Assembly (NCBI GenBank): GCA_947627185.1
Contig: CANQVF010000004.1
Coordinates: forward strand, 1 to 64,000
Direction of reading: 5' to 3'
Length of the DNA stretch: 64,000 nt
From: an uncultured Clostridia bacterium
GTDB taxonomy: Bacteria; Bacillota; Clostridia; TANB77; CAG-508
The notes under the pieces are model-generated. The model was not told where the DNA came from, made no database searches, and was given only the letters and a program-made list of their open reading frames with translations. A program made the translations under genes and the position numbers. Positions 15,899 to 26,865 of this stretch are shown piece after piece; the stretch's first letter is position 1; each line of letters starts with the position of its first letter.

Positions 15899-17119
15899 AT
15901 GAAAAAATTAGTAAGTATAATGCTAATTATACTATTAATGTTTAATTTCATATTTTATAACAATGTTTATGCTAAAGATGCAGATGGACCAAAAACAAAG
16001 GCTAGTGATGTATATACAAAAGATCCAGCCAATGTATCTGATACGGGTGCTGCTGAAATTTTGGAACAAGGTGAAGTTTCACAAAAACAAGATAGTTCTA
16101 AAAAAGTATCAACATCTTCAAATAGTTATGGTGCATCAATTGTTGGAACTGTTACAGGAATTTTAGCAAGATTAATAAACATTATAGTTCTTCAAATTGA
16201 TTTGGTTATGTCTCAAATAACTTATGGTACAGAAAATGATGGCTTACAATACTGGTTTACAATAGAAAGAACAGTATTTAATAGAGTAGCTTTATTTAAT
16301 ATAAATTATTTTAATACATATGAAGATGAAGGTTCTTATTCAGTAGGAGATTTAGATATTAATTATAATCATAGTAATGCAGAAGTTAAAAAATCTATTG
16401 CAACAGTATTTTACATATGTAGATTTATAGCAATGACATTAGGGTTAGTAGTACTTATATATATTGGTATAAGAATGGCAATATCATCAGTTGCATCAGA
16501 TCAAGCAAAATATAAAAAAATGTTAATTAGTTGGGTAGAAAGTATTATTATAATGTTTTTATTACCATATATTATAAGTTTTATGATAAGATTTGGTGAA
16601 ATTTTAACAAATATTTTTTACTCAGTAGAACAAAGCTTATTAGATGGTGAGAAAGTATTTGAAGGAACAATTCGTACTCAAACTTTAAATTGTACAATAA
16701 ATACTTCTGGATTACAATTAACATTCTGGTCAATTGTATATTGGTGCTTATTAATGATGGAAATAAAATTTTTATGGACATACATAAAAAGATTTTTAAT
16801 GGTAGGTTTTTTAATTGCAATATCTCCATTAATAACAATAACTTATTCAATTGATAAAGCAGGAGATGGTAGAGCACAGGCATTTTCAAACTGGATGCAA
16901 GAATTTGCAATTAATGTTTTTATTCAACCACTTCATGCAATTATATATTTAGTTTTTGTTTTAACAGCAAATAGTATAGCAGAAAGTTCACCATTAGTTA
17001 CTATAGCATTTCTTTTAGCAATGGGAACAGTAGAAAAAATGGTAAAAGTTATATTTGATATGAAAGGATTATCTATAAAAAATTTAGGTGAAGCAAAAAT
17101 GTTTAAGAAAGGAAAATAG
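15899..17119 (+). CDS. VirB6/TrbL-like channel protein 1 (short form)
   Basis: This protein has 406 residues from the ATG at 15899 after AGAGGAAAATAT; an upstream TTG in the same frame is less likely. A signal peptide (to about 24) is followed by a polar Lys/Ser-rich segment and five or more membrane helices. It carries IRMAISSVASDQAKYKKM and ITYSIDKAGDGRAQAFSNW, signatures repeated in the three other VirB6-like proteins of the operon. VirB6/TrbL proteins form the inner membrane part of the conduit. This copy lacks the long cytoplasmic tail of the others. It ends directly at the start of the next gene, with the TAG overlapped by the next ATG region, so translation is coupled. Confidence 0.82.
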   Translation: MKKLVSIMLIILLMFNFIFYNNVYAKDADGPKTKASDVYTKDPANVSDTGAAEILEQGEVSQKQDSSKKVSTSSNSYGASIVGTVTGILARLINIIVLQIDLVMSQITYGTENDGLQYWFTIERTVFNRVALFNINYFNTYEDEGSYSVGDLDINYNHSNAEVKKSIATVFYICRFIAMTLGLVVLIYIGIRMAISSVASDQAKYKKMLISWVESIIIMFLLPYIISFMIRFGEILTNIFYSVEQSLLDGEKVFEGTIRTQTLNCTINTSGLQLTFWSIVYWCLLMMEIKFLWTYIKRFLMVGFLIAISPLITITYSIDKAGDGRAQAFSNWMQEFAINVFIQPLHAIIYLVFVLTANSIAESSPLVTIAFLLAMGTVEKMVKVIFDMKGLSIKNLGEAKMFKKGK

Positions 17120-18262
17120 ATGAAAAAAGTTATAATATTTATTTTTATAATTCTTACTATATTGTTAGTAATACTATCTTATTTTTTGATAACTTTATCT
17201 GAAAAAGAAAAAATGGAACAAGAAGCATCAATAGTAACTACTCCTCAAACAATAGAAGATTTTATAAATAAATATGATTCAAAATATATAAAAAAGGAAC
17301 AAAATACTATTTATCTAGAATTTGGAAAAGATTTATTTGAAGAAAATGGGAATGATAATAAAAATTATTTTTATGACTTGTCAAAAGATTTAGAACAATT
17401 TTTTCCTTCACAAACTTTTTATTTAATAGATGAATCTAAAAATATTAAAATAACAGTTCAGTATGTATTATCAGATAATAAATACGTTATAAAAATAAAT
17501 GATAAAGAAAACTTTTTTGATGTAATAAATGGAAAAGATTATGTTGATGTTGATAAAATGTCAATAACAAAAAATTCTAATATAAATATTTCTAATCCAT
17601 ATTTGGATGAATTAATGATGAATACAATGTATTTTTCTTCTATTGAAGAAGATATTGGTGAAGGAGAGCCATTAGATAATGGATATACTTCTTATTTAAA
17701 TGGCACTGTTAAAATAAGACTTGCACCAACTAAAGCTGTTAGAAATATTATATTTACCAAAGATTATCCAGACCAAATTGTATCAGATATAACCAAAGAT
17801 ATGTCATTAAGGCAAATATATGATTTAAATAATACAAATACTTTTGGAAGTTTAGAAGATAAATATTTAGGATATAAAGAATCAGATTATTATATTTTCT
17901 TTTATAGTGATGAAACTTCAATATATAGTTACAGCTATGAATATAATGAAGATATGGAAGATATAATAGAAGAATATCTTCAAACAAAGGATTTAGATAG
18001 ATTCGTAAACAGAATAACTAAAAGATGTAAAACTTATGATTATTATGAGTATGACCCAGAAAAACAAAATGCATACATATTATATTCAAATAGAGGGCTT
18101 GAAATAGATATAAAAAATAATGATCCAAAAGGAATAAAACTTTATACAAATTATTATTTAACAGATAAAACAAAACAATTTGTAAAAGATGGGCTTATAA
18201 GTATAGATTCAAAAAATGATTTAATAGATGTAGTTGAAAAAGAAAGAAGAAACCAAAAATAA
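17120..18262 (+). CDS. Single-pass anchored protein of the type IV locus, paralogue A
   Basis: This 380-residue protein has one N-terminal membrane helix (about 4-26) and a large domain predicted outside the membrane. It starts immediately after the VirB6-1 stop. It shares with the next gene an opening TIEDFINKYDSKYI (compare TIKEVIEYYESKYI), a middle part with LDENKN/ITV-like strands, and an RxFVNRI/EFMNEL-like helix. The two are therefore distant paralogues. Tyr, Asp and Asn are very frequent. I recognise no known family. Position and topology suggest an accessory component of the channel exposed to the cell wall, possibly replacing outer parts of the Gram-negative system. Its function is not established. 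Confidence 0.65.
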   Translation: MKKVIIFIFIILTILLVILSYFLITLSEKEKMEQEASIVTTPQTIEDFINKYDSKYIKKEQNTIYLEFGKDLFEENGNDNKNYFYDLSKDLEQFFPSQTFYLIDESKNIKITVQYVLSDNKYVIKINDKENFFDVINGKDYVDVDKMSITKNSNINISNPYLDELMMNTMYFSSIEEDIGEGEPLDNGYTSYLNGTVKIRLAPTKAVRNIIFTKDYPDQIVSDITKDMSLRQIYDLNNTNTFGSLEDKYLGYKESDYYIFFYSDETSIYSYSYEYNEDMEDIIEEYLQTKDLDRFVNRITKRCKTYDYYEYDPEKQNAYILYSNRGLEIDIKNNDPKGIKLYTNYYLTDKTKQFVKDGLISIDSKNDLIDVVEKERRNQK

Positions 18263-18279
18263 TTGTGAGGAGTTAACTC

Positions 18280-19818
18280 ATGGCAGAACCAAGATATATA
18301 GGTGAACCAAATAAAAAATATATAAAAGTTATTGTAATATTAATTGTTTTAATTTTTATATTAGTTATTGTATCAATTATTTTAGGAAATATATATAAAA
18401 AAGATAATAATATTAAGCTTTCTTATGATAATTTAACAACTATAAAAGAAGTAATAGAATATTATGAATCAAAATATATTTCAGAAAATCCAAGTGATGA
18501 CAATAAATATTATTTAGATGTATATTTAACTTTTAGAGTATTACCATATAATGAAAAAGAAGAAAGTAATGAAGAATATTATAATAATTTATTAGGTGAT
18601 TGTGCAAAAATTTTAAATTATAGAAGTTTTAAAATGTTAGATGAACAAAATAATTTAACAGTTGAAGTTATTTGTGATGGTAGCAAGATAAAAACTATTA
18701 TAATAAACGGAATTGAAGATTATTTTATATATATGGATTCCCAGCTAAGTATGAAGAAATTTAAAGATATAAAAATAACAGAGTTCAATGTTAGTTCAGA
18801 ATTATTACAAAATTGCATTAATAATAATTGGAATTCAAATATTTCTTTTGGAGAAAGAGATAGTATTTACGATGATTATTATATATTTTTTGATGAAGGA
18901 ATAAAAGTTAAAATATTAGATAATAGAATATATAATATAGTGTTTGATAAAAAATATTCTGGAAATGTTATAAATAATATTTTTCCTGGTATGGCTCTTG
19001 AAAATATAGAAGTTAATTTAGGTGAGCCTACATTTAAAGATGATCAATTAAAAGTAATAGGATATAAAGGAAAAGAAGTATATGCTTTTTTCACAGAAAG
19101 TGAAATTTCTGTGTATAGATTAAATACAATTGAAACAGATGACTTTTTCAATTTAGCAGATAAATATATAAAAGAAGAAATTGATTTTAAAGAATTTATG
19201 AATGAACTTACATATTTATGGCCTGATTATAGTGATTATAAATATACTTCAAATAGTGTATTCATATCATATCCATTAAAAGGTATAGAAATAAAATTAA
19301 ATTATGATAATGAAAATGGGATATTTATTTTCAATAATATAAAAAGTAGTGTAAATAAAGTTGAAAGATATATAGAAAATACAGATTTTGTTGCAAAACT
19401 TCAATTAGATTTAGTTTTTGAAGCAGAAAAAAGAAGAATCGAAAAAAATCAAAATTTACTTAATTTATGTAAAGAGTATAAAGAATCTTTAGAAGAAGAA
19501 AAAAAGAAAGTAATAGGAGAAAGCCTAACTTATGATATTTATCCAGAATTAGATAATAATAAACTTATTTATGCAATGAATTTCATATCTAAATTTGGAG
19601 AAGCACCAAATAGGCAGTTATCAGATACAATAGATTCTTTTTTGTGGGCAAATAATAATATATTTATATATTCTAAAAAAGGAAAAGGAATTTATTTATA
19701 TAATTTAGATAATGGTATAGTTAGTAGAATATTAACAGGTACAGAAGATTATGAATTAAAGGGATTTGAAAACGGAATATTGAAATTTGATGATACTGAG
19801 GTACAAATTCAATATTAG
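18280..19818 (+). CDS. Single-pass anchored protein of the type IV locus, paralogue B
   Basis: This 512-residue protein starts at ATG after GTGAGGAG. It has one membrane helix at about 17-38 and a long extracytoplasmic region. The first 340 residues parallel paralogue A, including the repeated FPGMALENIEVNLGEPTF block and KGIEIKLNY near 330. The last 170 residues are specific to this copy. They contain a charged helix (EAEKRRIEKNQNLLNLCKEY) and a beta-rich end. It sits between VirB6-1 and VirB6-2 and is probably co-transcribed. No catalytic motif is visible. I infer a structural or wall-spanning role within the secretion apparatus; this rests on context only. Confidence 0.65.
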   Translation: MAEPRYIGEPNKKYIKVIVILIVLIFILVIVSIILGNIYKKDNNIKLSYDNLTTIKEVIEYYESKYISENPSDDNKYYLDVYLTFRVLPYNEKEESNEEYYNNLLGDCAKILNYRSFKMLDEQNNLTVEVICDGSKIKTIIINGIEDYFIYMDSQLSMKKFKDIKITEFNVSSELLQNCINNNWNSNISFGERDSIYDDYYIFFDEGIKVKILDNRIYNIVFDKKYSGNVINNIFPGMALENIEVNLGEPTFKDDQLKVIGYKGKEVYAFFTESEISVYRLNTIETDDFFNLADKYIKEEIDFKEFMNELTYLWPDYSDYKYTSNSVFISYPLKGIEIKLNYDNENGIFIFNNIKSSVNKVERYIENTDFVAKLQLDLVFEAEKRRIEKNQNLLNLCKEYKESLEEEKKKVIGESLTYDIYPELDNNKLIYAMNFISKFGEAPNRQLSDTIDSFLWANNNIFIYSKKGKGIYLYNLDNGIVSRILTGTEDYELKGFENGILKFDDTEVQIQY

Positions 19819-19831
19819 AAAGGAAAAAAAG

Positions 19832-22800
19832 ATGGCACAATTAAAAAATATATTAAAAAGAGTCATATTAATGATTGTAGTTATATCAATGTTAATAACA
19901 TTTTGTGCTATGCCTTCTTCATATGCAAAATTGGATTTAGAAGAAGGAGAATTTTATTATGCTGGTACTCAAAAAGGACAATATACAGTATCAGAAGGTG
20001 TTTTTGAATGGCTTTTATCAAAGATTGGAGATATAGCTGATTGGATTCTTGGTATTATTACTATGGGATTTAGGATGGTATTTGTTGGGTGGACAGCTCT
20101 AATAGAGAAAATGCTAACTTGGGCATTAGAAAGTACAGCAGGAATTTCAGTTGATGGAAGTGTAGTTGAGAGTAATACAGATTTAACTGCAATTACAGAT
20201 TCATCAAATAATGTTACTATAGAGTCTATTGTATATAATCATGTTCCTGCTTTAGATGCAAACCCATTTCATTTACAACAAACAGAAGATGAATTAAAGT
20301 ATTCAGGAACAGGACATATATTAAAATGTACAAATAAAAATTGTTCAAAAGATAAAGGAGAAAATCACGAAGTAACAGAATGTGAAGGTGGTAGTGAATG
20401 TAGTTGTCCAGAAAGTTGTGAAGGATGTACTACATATAAAAATGCAGTTGCAAATTTTAAAAAAAGTAGTGAAAGTGAAAAACCAATAATATACCAAATA
20501 AAAGAATCTGTTGCTTTTTGGTATTATGTAATTAGATATATGGCTATTGCAGCAATGTTAGTTGTACTTATAATAGTTGGTATAAAAATGGCTACATCTA
20601 CTATAGCTCAAGATAAAGCAGTTTATAAAAGAATGCTTGTTGATTGGTTAGTAGGAATGATTATAATATTTGCTATGCATTATATAATGATATTTACTTT
20701 TTATATTAGTGAAGAATTAGTTAATGTAATAGAAAAAGCTTCAACAGCTTCATATAAAGTTCAAATGCAACAATTAGCTGAAAAAGGCAGTCAAAAAGGA
20801 GTAGAATACACAAATGAAGAATTAGAATTAAAAATATATGAAGCTATTAGAACAAGAGCTTATGATGCAAAATTAATAAATGGTGTAACAGGAATGGTAA
20901 TGTATATGACTTTAGTATATTTTGCATTTAGATATACCATAATTTATATAAAAAGGTTTTTTACAATAATAGTTTTAACAATAATGTCACCTGGCTTAGG
21001 CGTAGCATATGCTTTGCAGAAAGTATTTTCAGGAAGACAAAAAGCATTAAAAAATTGGATGTCAGAATATGTGCTAAATGTTATTATACAAGTTGTACAT
21101 GCATTAATATATTCAATATTTATTTCACAAGCATTAATATTATCACTAGAATCTGTTTCTGGAATAATAGTAGCATTTATTCTTATGAATTATACAATGA
21201 AAGCAGATGCTTTATTTAGAAAAATATTTAAAATTTCAACTGGAAGTGGAGGTTTATTAGAACAAACAAATAATGCTGCAGATGACTTTAGAAAAGCTGC
21301 AACAGGTTTTGTAGGTGGAAAAGCAGCTTTAAAAACTTTATCTAATACTCCATATACAAAAGCAATAAAAGGTGCAGCTAAAGCAGTTGGAGCAGTTCCA
21401 TTTTTAGCAGTTGGAGGTGCAAGAAAAGGAATACGGAAAAATATCAAATGCATTAGATGAAGAATCAACAAATGAAGAAAATGGTTATTCATTTAATGAA
21501 AATAATTCTAGTGCAAGCAATAGTAGTAATAATGATAGAAGTAGTAATACATCAAATACAGATGATTCAAATAACTCAGAAAATTCAAATGAGCAAAATA
21601 CACAACCTTTGGGAACTTCACCAAAACAATATAAAAGAAGTGATGATGAATTATTAGAAGATGGTAAAGAAAAATTAGAACAAAATGTTAAGAATAGTAA
21701 AGCAGAAGTACAAAACGCAAAAACAGATGATGAAATGAAATCTGCTATGTCAAATTATTCAACAGCAGTTGATGAATATAATAGATATCAAAAAATAACA
21801 AAATCATCACCTCAGTTATCAACTTCTAAAATACTTAGAGCACATGTTAGTAAAGCTACTAATCTTGATACAAATTTTGCATTTAAACATTTTTCAAAAG
21901 GAAAAGGAGTTTCTGGATTTGCAAAATCATTTTTCAAATTTGCTAAAGATAATGCATCAGCAACATATCATGGTATTTATGGAAATAAAGTTAGAAATGT
22001 TGAAACTGGAAAAATAGAAAATGATGGTTCAGGTTATTACAATAATTTTAGACCAACAAATTTGTTAGGTTTAACAGATGAAGATAAAAAAATGCTAAAA
22101 ACACAAATGGGATTAGTTACAGGAACTTTTGGAGGAATGGCAAGTTTATTTATGGGAATGTCAACTCTTATAGCACATCCTACAGTTGGAATGGGATTAT
22201 TATCATCAGGTGCAGTTTTAACTCATAAAGGATTAGGTAGATCAACTTCAATTAGTACATATAAAGGAAAATATGCTTTTTCAAGGTTTGGAATTCCAAC
22301 AATAAAAAATATGCAAAAAGAAGCTATAAAAAAAGCAAAAAAAGAACGAAATTATTTGATGCTAGAGTCTATAAAGTTTAGACATCCACATTTTTATAAA
22401 TTAGCAAAATTAGGTAAAATAAGTGTGGCACCTATTGGAAAATTAACAACTGGTGCTATAGTTCCACTGGCAATGACACCATATAGATTTATGAGTAAAA
22501 CAAATATAGGTCAAGGTTTCACAGATTTGAAAGATCATTGGGTGAAACAACAACAAGTTCAAGAAAAAGAATTTAAAAAAGATGCATTAAATGTTTTGAA
22601 TGCCGAAACTCAAGCAAGAATGTCTTATATGCTTGATGAAGATAATCAAAAATCAGATTCAGAAGAAAAAATGTATATGAAGAGATTATATAATTCAATG
22701 GGATTTGATTATGATGAAAAAACAGGTCACTTAACAGTAAAAGCAAATATTTCAGAAGATCAAAAAACACAAGAAGAATTTGAAAATAAATTAGATGAAA

Positions 22801-24014
22801 AATTAAAAAATAATGGAATTGAAGATACAATAGTTGAACGTAATATAAATACAAATAGACATTTAACAGATTCAGAAATAAGTCTTATAGATAAAGAAAT
22901 TGATAATATTTTAATTTCAATGTCTTGTGGTAAAAACTTAGATATGGATAGTGAAAAAACTTTAAATGAAGCAACTAAAAAATTAACAGATAAATTAGTT
23001 TTATCAGGAGTAATATCAGAAGATAGTTCAGCTAGTGAAGTATTTGTTGCAGGAAAAAATGGATTGAAAAGAGCATTAAAACAAAAAGCAAAACTAGTTA
23101 ATACAAAATTAGAAATAGCAGAACAAGATTTAAACGGTATAAATGATGAAGATAAAGAATTAATAAAAGAAGCAATTTCAGAAATTAGTAGTAATAGAGA
23201 AGTTTCAGATTATAGGCAAATTACAGCAGAAGAAATCTTAAACATAGTAAATACTAATAGGGTAAATCCAAAACCTAGAAATAAAGAAAATTCAAAATCA
23301 AAGAAGATTTCAAAAAAACCACCATTAACAGATAGAGAGAAGCAAGATTATAGTAAAAAAGTAGTTGCATATTTAGTAAGTTTAGAAACTGCTAAGAAAG
23401 CAACACATAATTCAGAATATAAAGAAAAGCAAAAAGCTAGAAGAAAAGTTAAAGATTCTGTAAAAAGAAGAAAAACTAAATTAAAACAAGTTCTTGAAAT
23501 GAGCTTTAGCACAGATATTGAAGATGCAACTGGTGATTTAATAGAACAAGTTAATAACATAAAAGAAACAGGTGGAGTAATAACAAATTCTGAAGGACAA
23601 TCTCTTGAAATATCTTCAGAAGAATCTAACAAAGTATTGGAAATGTTATTCTTAAGAAAAGAATTAGAAGAAATTAATAATGTAGCAGTAGAAGAATTAG
23701 AAATAAGTAGGGGATCACAAAAATTTAATCAAGCAAAAAAAGCAAAATCTGATGCTACTGTAGATTATTATAAACAAGAATTAGAAATAAAAAGATATGC
23801 TCAAGAAAATTCAGAAATTTATGCAGATGCAGATTATGAAGAAAGAACCAATTATTATACAGAAGACCAAATAAATGAAAGAAAAAGAATAGAACAATTA
23901 GAAAAAACTTTAGGGCAAAAAAAGAAATTTAAAGAAAAAGCAGAAAGAGAAGTAATAATGAATGGACCAATTGTAGATTTAAATCAAGTAAGAAGAAATT
24001 TGCTAAATAAATAA
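19832..24014 (+). CDS. VirB6/TrbL-like protein 2 with long tail, joined by a +1 frameshift at CGG
   Basis: The first frame (19832-21460) encodes a signal peptide, a seven-cysteine insertion (C166 to C199), several membrane helices and IKMATSTIAQDKAVYKRM as in the other VirB6 copies. It ends ten residues after an in-frame CGG at 21434. The second frame, entered by skipping the C, continues without a stop to 24014 and encodes about 859 charged, coiled-coil-rich residues. The join (534 + 859 residues) gives exactly the core-plus-tail layout of VirB6-like protein 3. The second frame has no ATG near its beginning and no credible ribosome site, so a separate gene is unlikely. Two products are possible: a short core and a long form. 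A sequencing error is the main alternative. Confidence 0.75.
21434..21436 (+). promoter_or_regulatory. In-frame CGG: +1 frameshift point in VirB6-like gene 2
   Basis: Codons GGA ATA CGG AAA lead to a stop at 21460. Dropping C21434 gives ATA GGA AAA ATA TCA and the long tail frame. A GGAGGTG sequence lies about 15 bases upstream. The P-site ATA cannot re-pair well after slipping, so A-site skipping or quadruplet reading fits better than simple tRNA slippage. Confidence 0.6.
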
Positions 24015-24037
24015 TAGCTAGAAAGGAGGTAAGAAGC

Positions 24038-26863
24038 TTGAAAAGAATATTAAAAAAACTGCTAATTTGTATATTAATATTATTTATATTAAATAATTTT
24101 ATTATTGGAAATTTTCCAAATAATATTTCATATGCAGGAGAAAGTAAGGCAGAAGAACTATTGGTAGATTTACTAGGTACAGTTGTTGGATTACTTACAT
24201 GGCCAATGAGACTTGTTGCTATGGCTTTAGGAATGGCAGTAAACACACTGATGGGAACAGTTGCATATATTGAAGGCGGTGTTTCAGAAACTGGAAAAGT
24301 AATCGAATCAGGAGTAAAAACTTTAGTACCTTTTGATGTATTATTTAATAGAATAAATTTATTGAACATTAACTTTTTTGATTTTAATACTCTTTCAAAT
24401 GATTCCATCTTATATAAATTTAGAACATCTATTGCTTTATGGTATTATATGATGAGAAATATCGCAGTAGCAATATTACTATGTGTTTTAGTATATGTTG
24501 GAATAAGAATGGCACTATCAACAGTTTCAGCAGAACAAAAAGCTTCTTACAAAAAAATGCTTGTGGATTGGGTTGTAAGTTTAGCTATTATATTTTTATT
24601 GCAATACATAATTTTATTTACTATATATGTAAATAATGCATTAGTAAAAGCAATTTCAAGTGTAGATTCAGTTGTAGATGCAAGTGCTGCAATTGATGAT
24701 TTAGCAAAAATGTCATTAGGAATAGATATATCAGCAATAGCAGCAACAGTTGTATATTGTTTACTTGCTTTTCAAACTTTTGGATTATTTATATCTTATT
24801 TTAATCGTATGTTAAAATTATCATTTTTAGTTATAATATCACCTCTTATTACTTTAACATATTCAATAGATAAAATGGGAGATGGAAAAGCACAAGCATT
24901 AAATACTTGGTTAAAAGAATATGTATATACAATTTTAATTCAACCATTTCATTGTATAATATATATGACTTTTGTAAGTATTACCTTTAAAACTTTAAGT
25001 GACACCACATCAGGTGGTTTAACAGTAGTAGCAAATGCTGTAATAGCAATATTATGTATAAACTTTATAAAAGAGGGAGAAAAAATTGTAAGAAAAATAT
25101 TTAATTTTGCAGATGAAAATTCAAATACATCTTTAACTGCAGGTCTTGCAGTTGCAACTATGGCTGCTTCAAGAGCAAAAAATATAGGAAAAAGTACTAG
25201 AAAAGCTGTAAACGGTGTAAGAAATTTTAAAACAAATGCAGGAAATGCTCTTTCAGATGCTAAAATTGGATTTATAGCTGCTAGAAGATATTTATCAAAT
25301 AATGGTGGTACAAATGAATCTGGAGAAAAACAGTCATATTCAGATGTAAAATCGGAAGTTAGAGCAGAACAATATAATAAAAAGGCGGATAAAGAAGAAA
25401 AAAAATATACTGTTAATTCAGAAGAAAGTAAAGCAATGGCACAAACTATAAAAGACAGAACAGATATGCTAATGAAAAATGGTATGAGTAAAAAAGAAGC
25501 AAAAGCCAGAGCAAGACTTTCTGTAGCTCAAGAAACAAGAAAAGCAAAGAAAAAAGATAACTTTGAAAAAAATCATCCTAGAATTGCATCTGCAAGAGGA
25601 AAAATAAGTAAAGTAAAAGAAATTGCAAATGAATCAGAAACTTTAAAATTATTAGGTGGATATGCAAAATCTATTGCACCAGCTGGAGGATTAGCTCTTT
25701 TTGTAGGAGCTGGTTCTTATGCAGGAGATGGAAGTTTAACAAAAGCAGTTTTGGCTGGAAAAGCTGCATATACAGGTACTAAAGAATTTATGAAAACTAG
25801 TAGTAAAACATTACAAACTGATGTACAAAAAAGACTTGCTAGTTTAGGTATTGCAGATAAACAAGGTGCAATGTTAAAAATGAATAATTTAGCAATTAAT
25901 GGAAGTCAATATGAAGATCCAGATGAAATGAAAAAATTGCTAAAGGAAATAGAAAAAGCTTTAGAAAAAGCTGGGCTAAATCCAAAAATGAAAGAAAATA
26001 TAAGCTATACAATTCAAAAAATGATGGCGGAAAACCCTTCTGCAAGTGTTGGTAGTATTGTAAATCATGCCTTTGCAGCAAATGGTATATCACCAGAAAG
26101 TATAACTTCAGAACTTAGAACTGCTACTGTTAATTATGCTAATTTTAATCAAGAAAAATCAATATATGAAACTATAAAAACATCAGGCGATATTGGTATA
26201 TCACCAGATAAATTCATACAAGATGTAGTAAAATCATATCAAGGAATAGGAAGTAGTAATACATCAGTTAGCAGTAATGGTAATAGTAAAAATGTATCTG
26301 ATTCAGAATTTATAGAAAATGCTGTTAATATTACAGCAAGTCAGGAAGGAAAAGAAGATAGATTTGAAGCTCCTGATAATGAAAGTGTACAAAGATTTAT
26401 TCAAGATAGAACAGATGAAGAAATACAAGATTTTTATAAAAAATGTCAGCGTGAAATATTTGAAACAATGGATAAAGTAACATCAGAGAATAATGAAGAA
26501 CAAAAAGAAAAGTTAATTGCAAGAGTAAATCAAATTGAAGCTGCTAGAGCCAAAGTACAAGATGCAGCTCTAGATAGAGCAATAGATAGATTAACTAAAC
26601 AGGCTCAAGAAACAATAGATAGAGCAACTAGTGCTACTGAAAAAGAAGCTCAAAGTATGGTAGATAACGAGTTATCAAGATTACAAAAAGATTATAATAA
26701 TTGTATAAATCAAGCAAATCAACATTTAACAAGAAAACAAATGGATGGAATAAAAGATAGTGACACAATTAAAAGTCAAATAAGTGAAATGAATAAACAA
26801 TTAGGTGAAATTAAAGAAAAAAGAGATAATTTTAGAAATGCTAATCTTGGAGGAAAATTATAA
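24038..26863 (+). CDS. VirB6/TrbL-like protein 3 with long charged tail
   Basis: This 941-residue protein starts at TTG, correctly spaced after AAAGGAGGT. A signal peptide (to about 30) is followed by an extracytoplasmic stretch with PFDVLFN and NINFFDFN, then about six membrane helices with IRMALSTVSAEQKASYKKM and LTYSIDKMGDGKAQALN. From about residue 380 to the end it is soluble, Lys/Glu/Ala-rich and coiled-coil-like, with a short hydrophobic stretch near 550. The tail should lie in the cytoplasm, where it might recruit substrates or cytoskeletal partners. It is uninterrupted and so serves as the template for judging copies 2 and 4. It ends two bases before the next GTG start. Confidence 0.83.
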   Translation: MKRILKKLLICILILFILNNFIIGNFPNNISYAGESKAEELLVDLLGTVVGLLTWPMRLVAMALGMAVNTLMGTVAYIEGGVSETGKVIESGVKTLVPFDVLFNRINLLNINFFDFNTLSNDSILYKFRTSIALWYYMMRNIAVAILLCVLVYVGIRMALSTVSAEQKASYKKMLVDWVVSLAIIFLLQYIILFTIYVNNALVKAISSVDSVVDASAAIDDLAKMSLGIDISAIAATVVYCLLAFQTFGLFISYFNRMLKLSFLVIISPLITLTYSIDKMGDGKAQALNTWLKEYVYTILIQPFHCIIYMTFVSITFKTLSDTTSGGLTVVANAVIAILCINFIKEGEKIVRKIFNFADENSNTSLTAGLAVATMAASRAKNIGKSTRKAVNGVRNFKTNAGNALSDAKIGFIAARRYLSNNGGTNESGEKQSYSDVKSEVRAEQYNKKADKEEKKYTVNSEESKAMAQTIKDRTDMLMKNGMSKKEAKARARLSVAQETRKAKKKDNFEKNHPRIASARGKISKVKEIANESETLKLLGGYAKSIAPAGGLALFVGAGSYAGDGSLTKAVLAGKAAYTGTKEFMKTSSKTLQTDVQKRLASLGIADKQGAMLKMNNLAINGSQYEDPDEMKKLLKEIEKALEKAGLNPKMKENISYTIQKMMAENPSASVGSIVNHAFAANGISPESITSELRTATVNYANFNQEKSIYETIKTSGDIGISPDKFIQDVVKSYQGIGSSNTSVSSNGNSKNVSDSEFIENAVNITASQEGKEDRFEAPDNESVQRFIQDRTDEEIQDFYKKCQREIFETMDKVTSENNEEQKEKLIARVNQIEAARAKVQDAALDRAIDRLTKQAQETIDRATSATEKEAQSMVDNELSRLQKDYNNCINQANQHLTRKQMDGIKDSDTIKSQISEMNKQLGEIKEKRDNFRNANLGGKL

Positions 26864-26865
26864 AA

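Noticed and set aside
21411..24014. Second frame of VirB6-like gene 2 as an independent gene starting at TTG 21411
   Set aside because: There is no convincing ribosome site at the right distance and no ATG near the beginning. The uninterrupted paralogue at 24038 shows core and tail as one chain.
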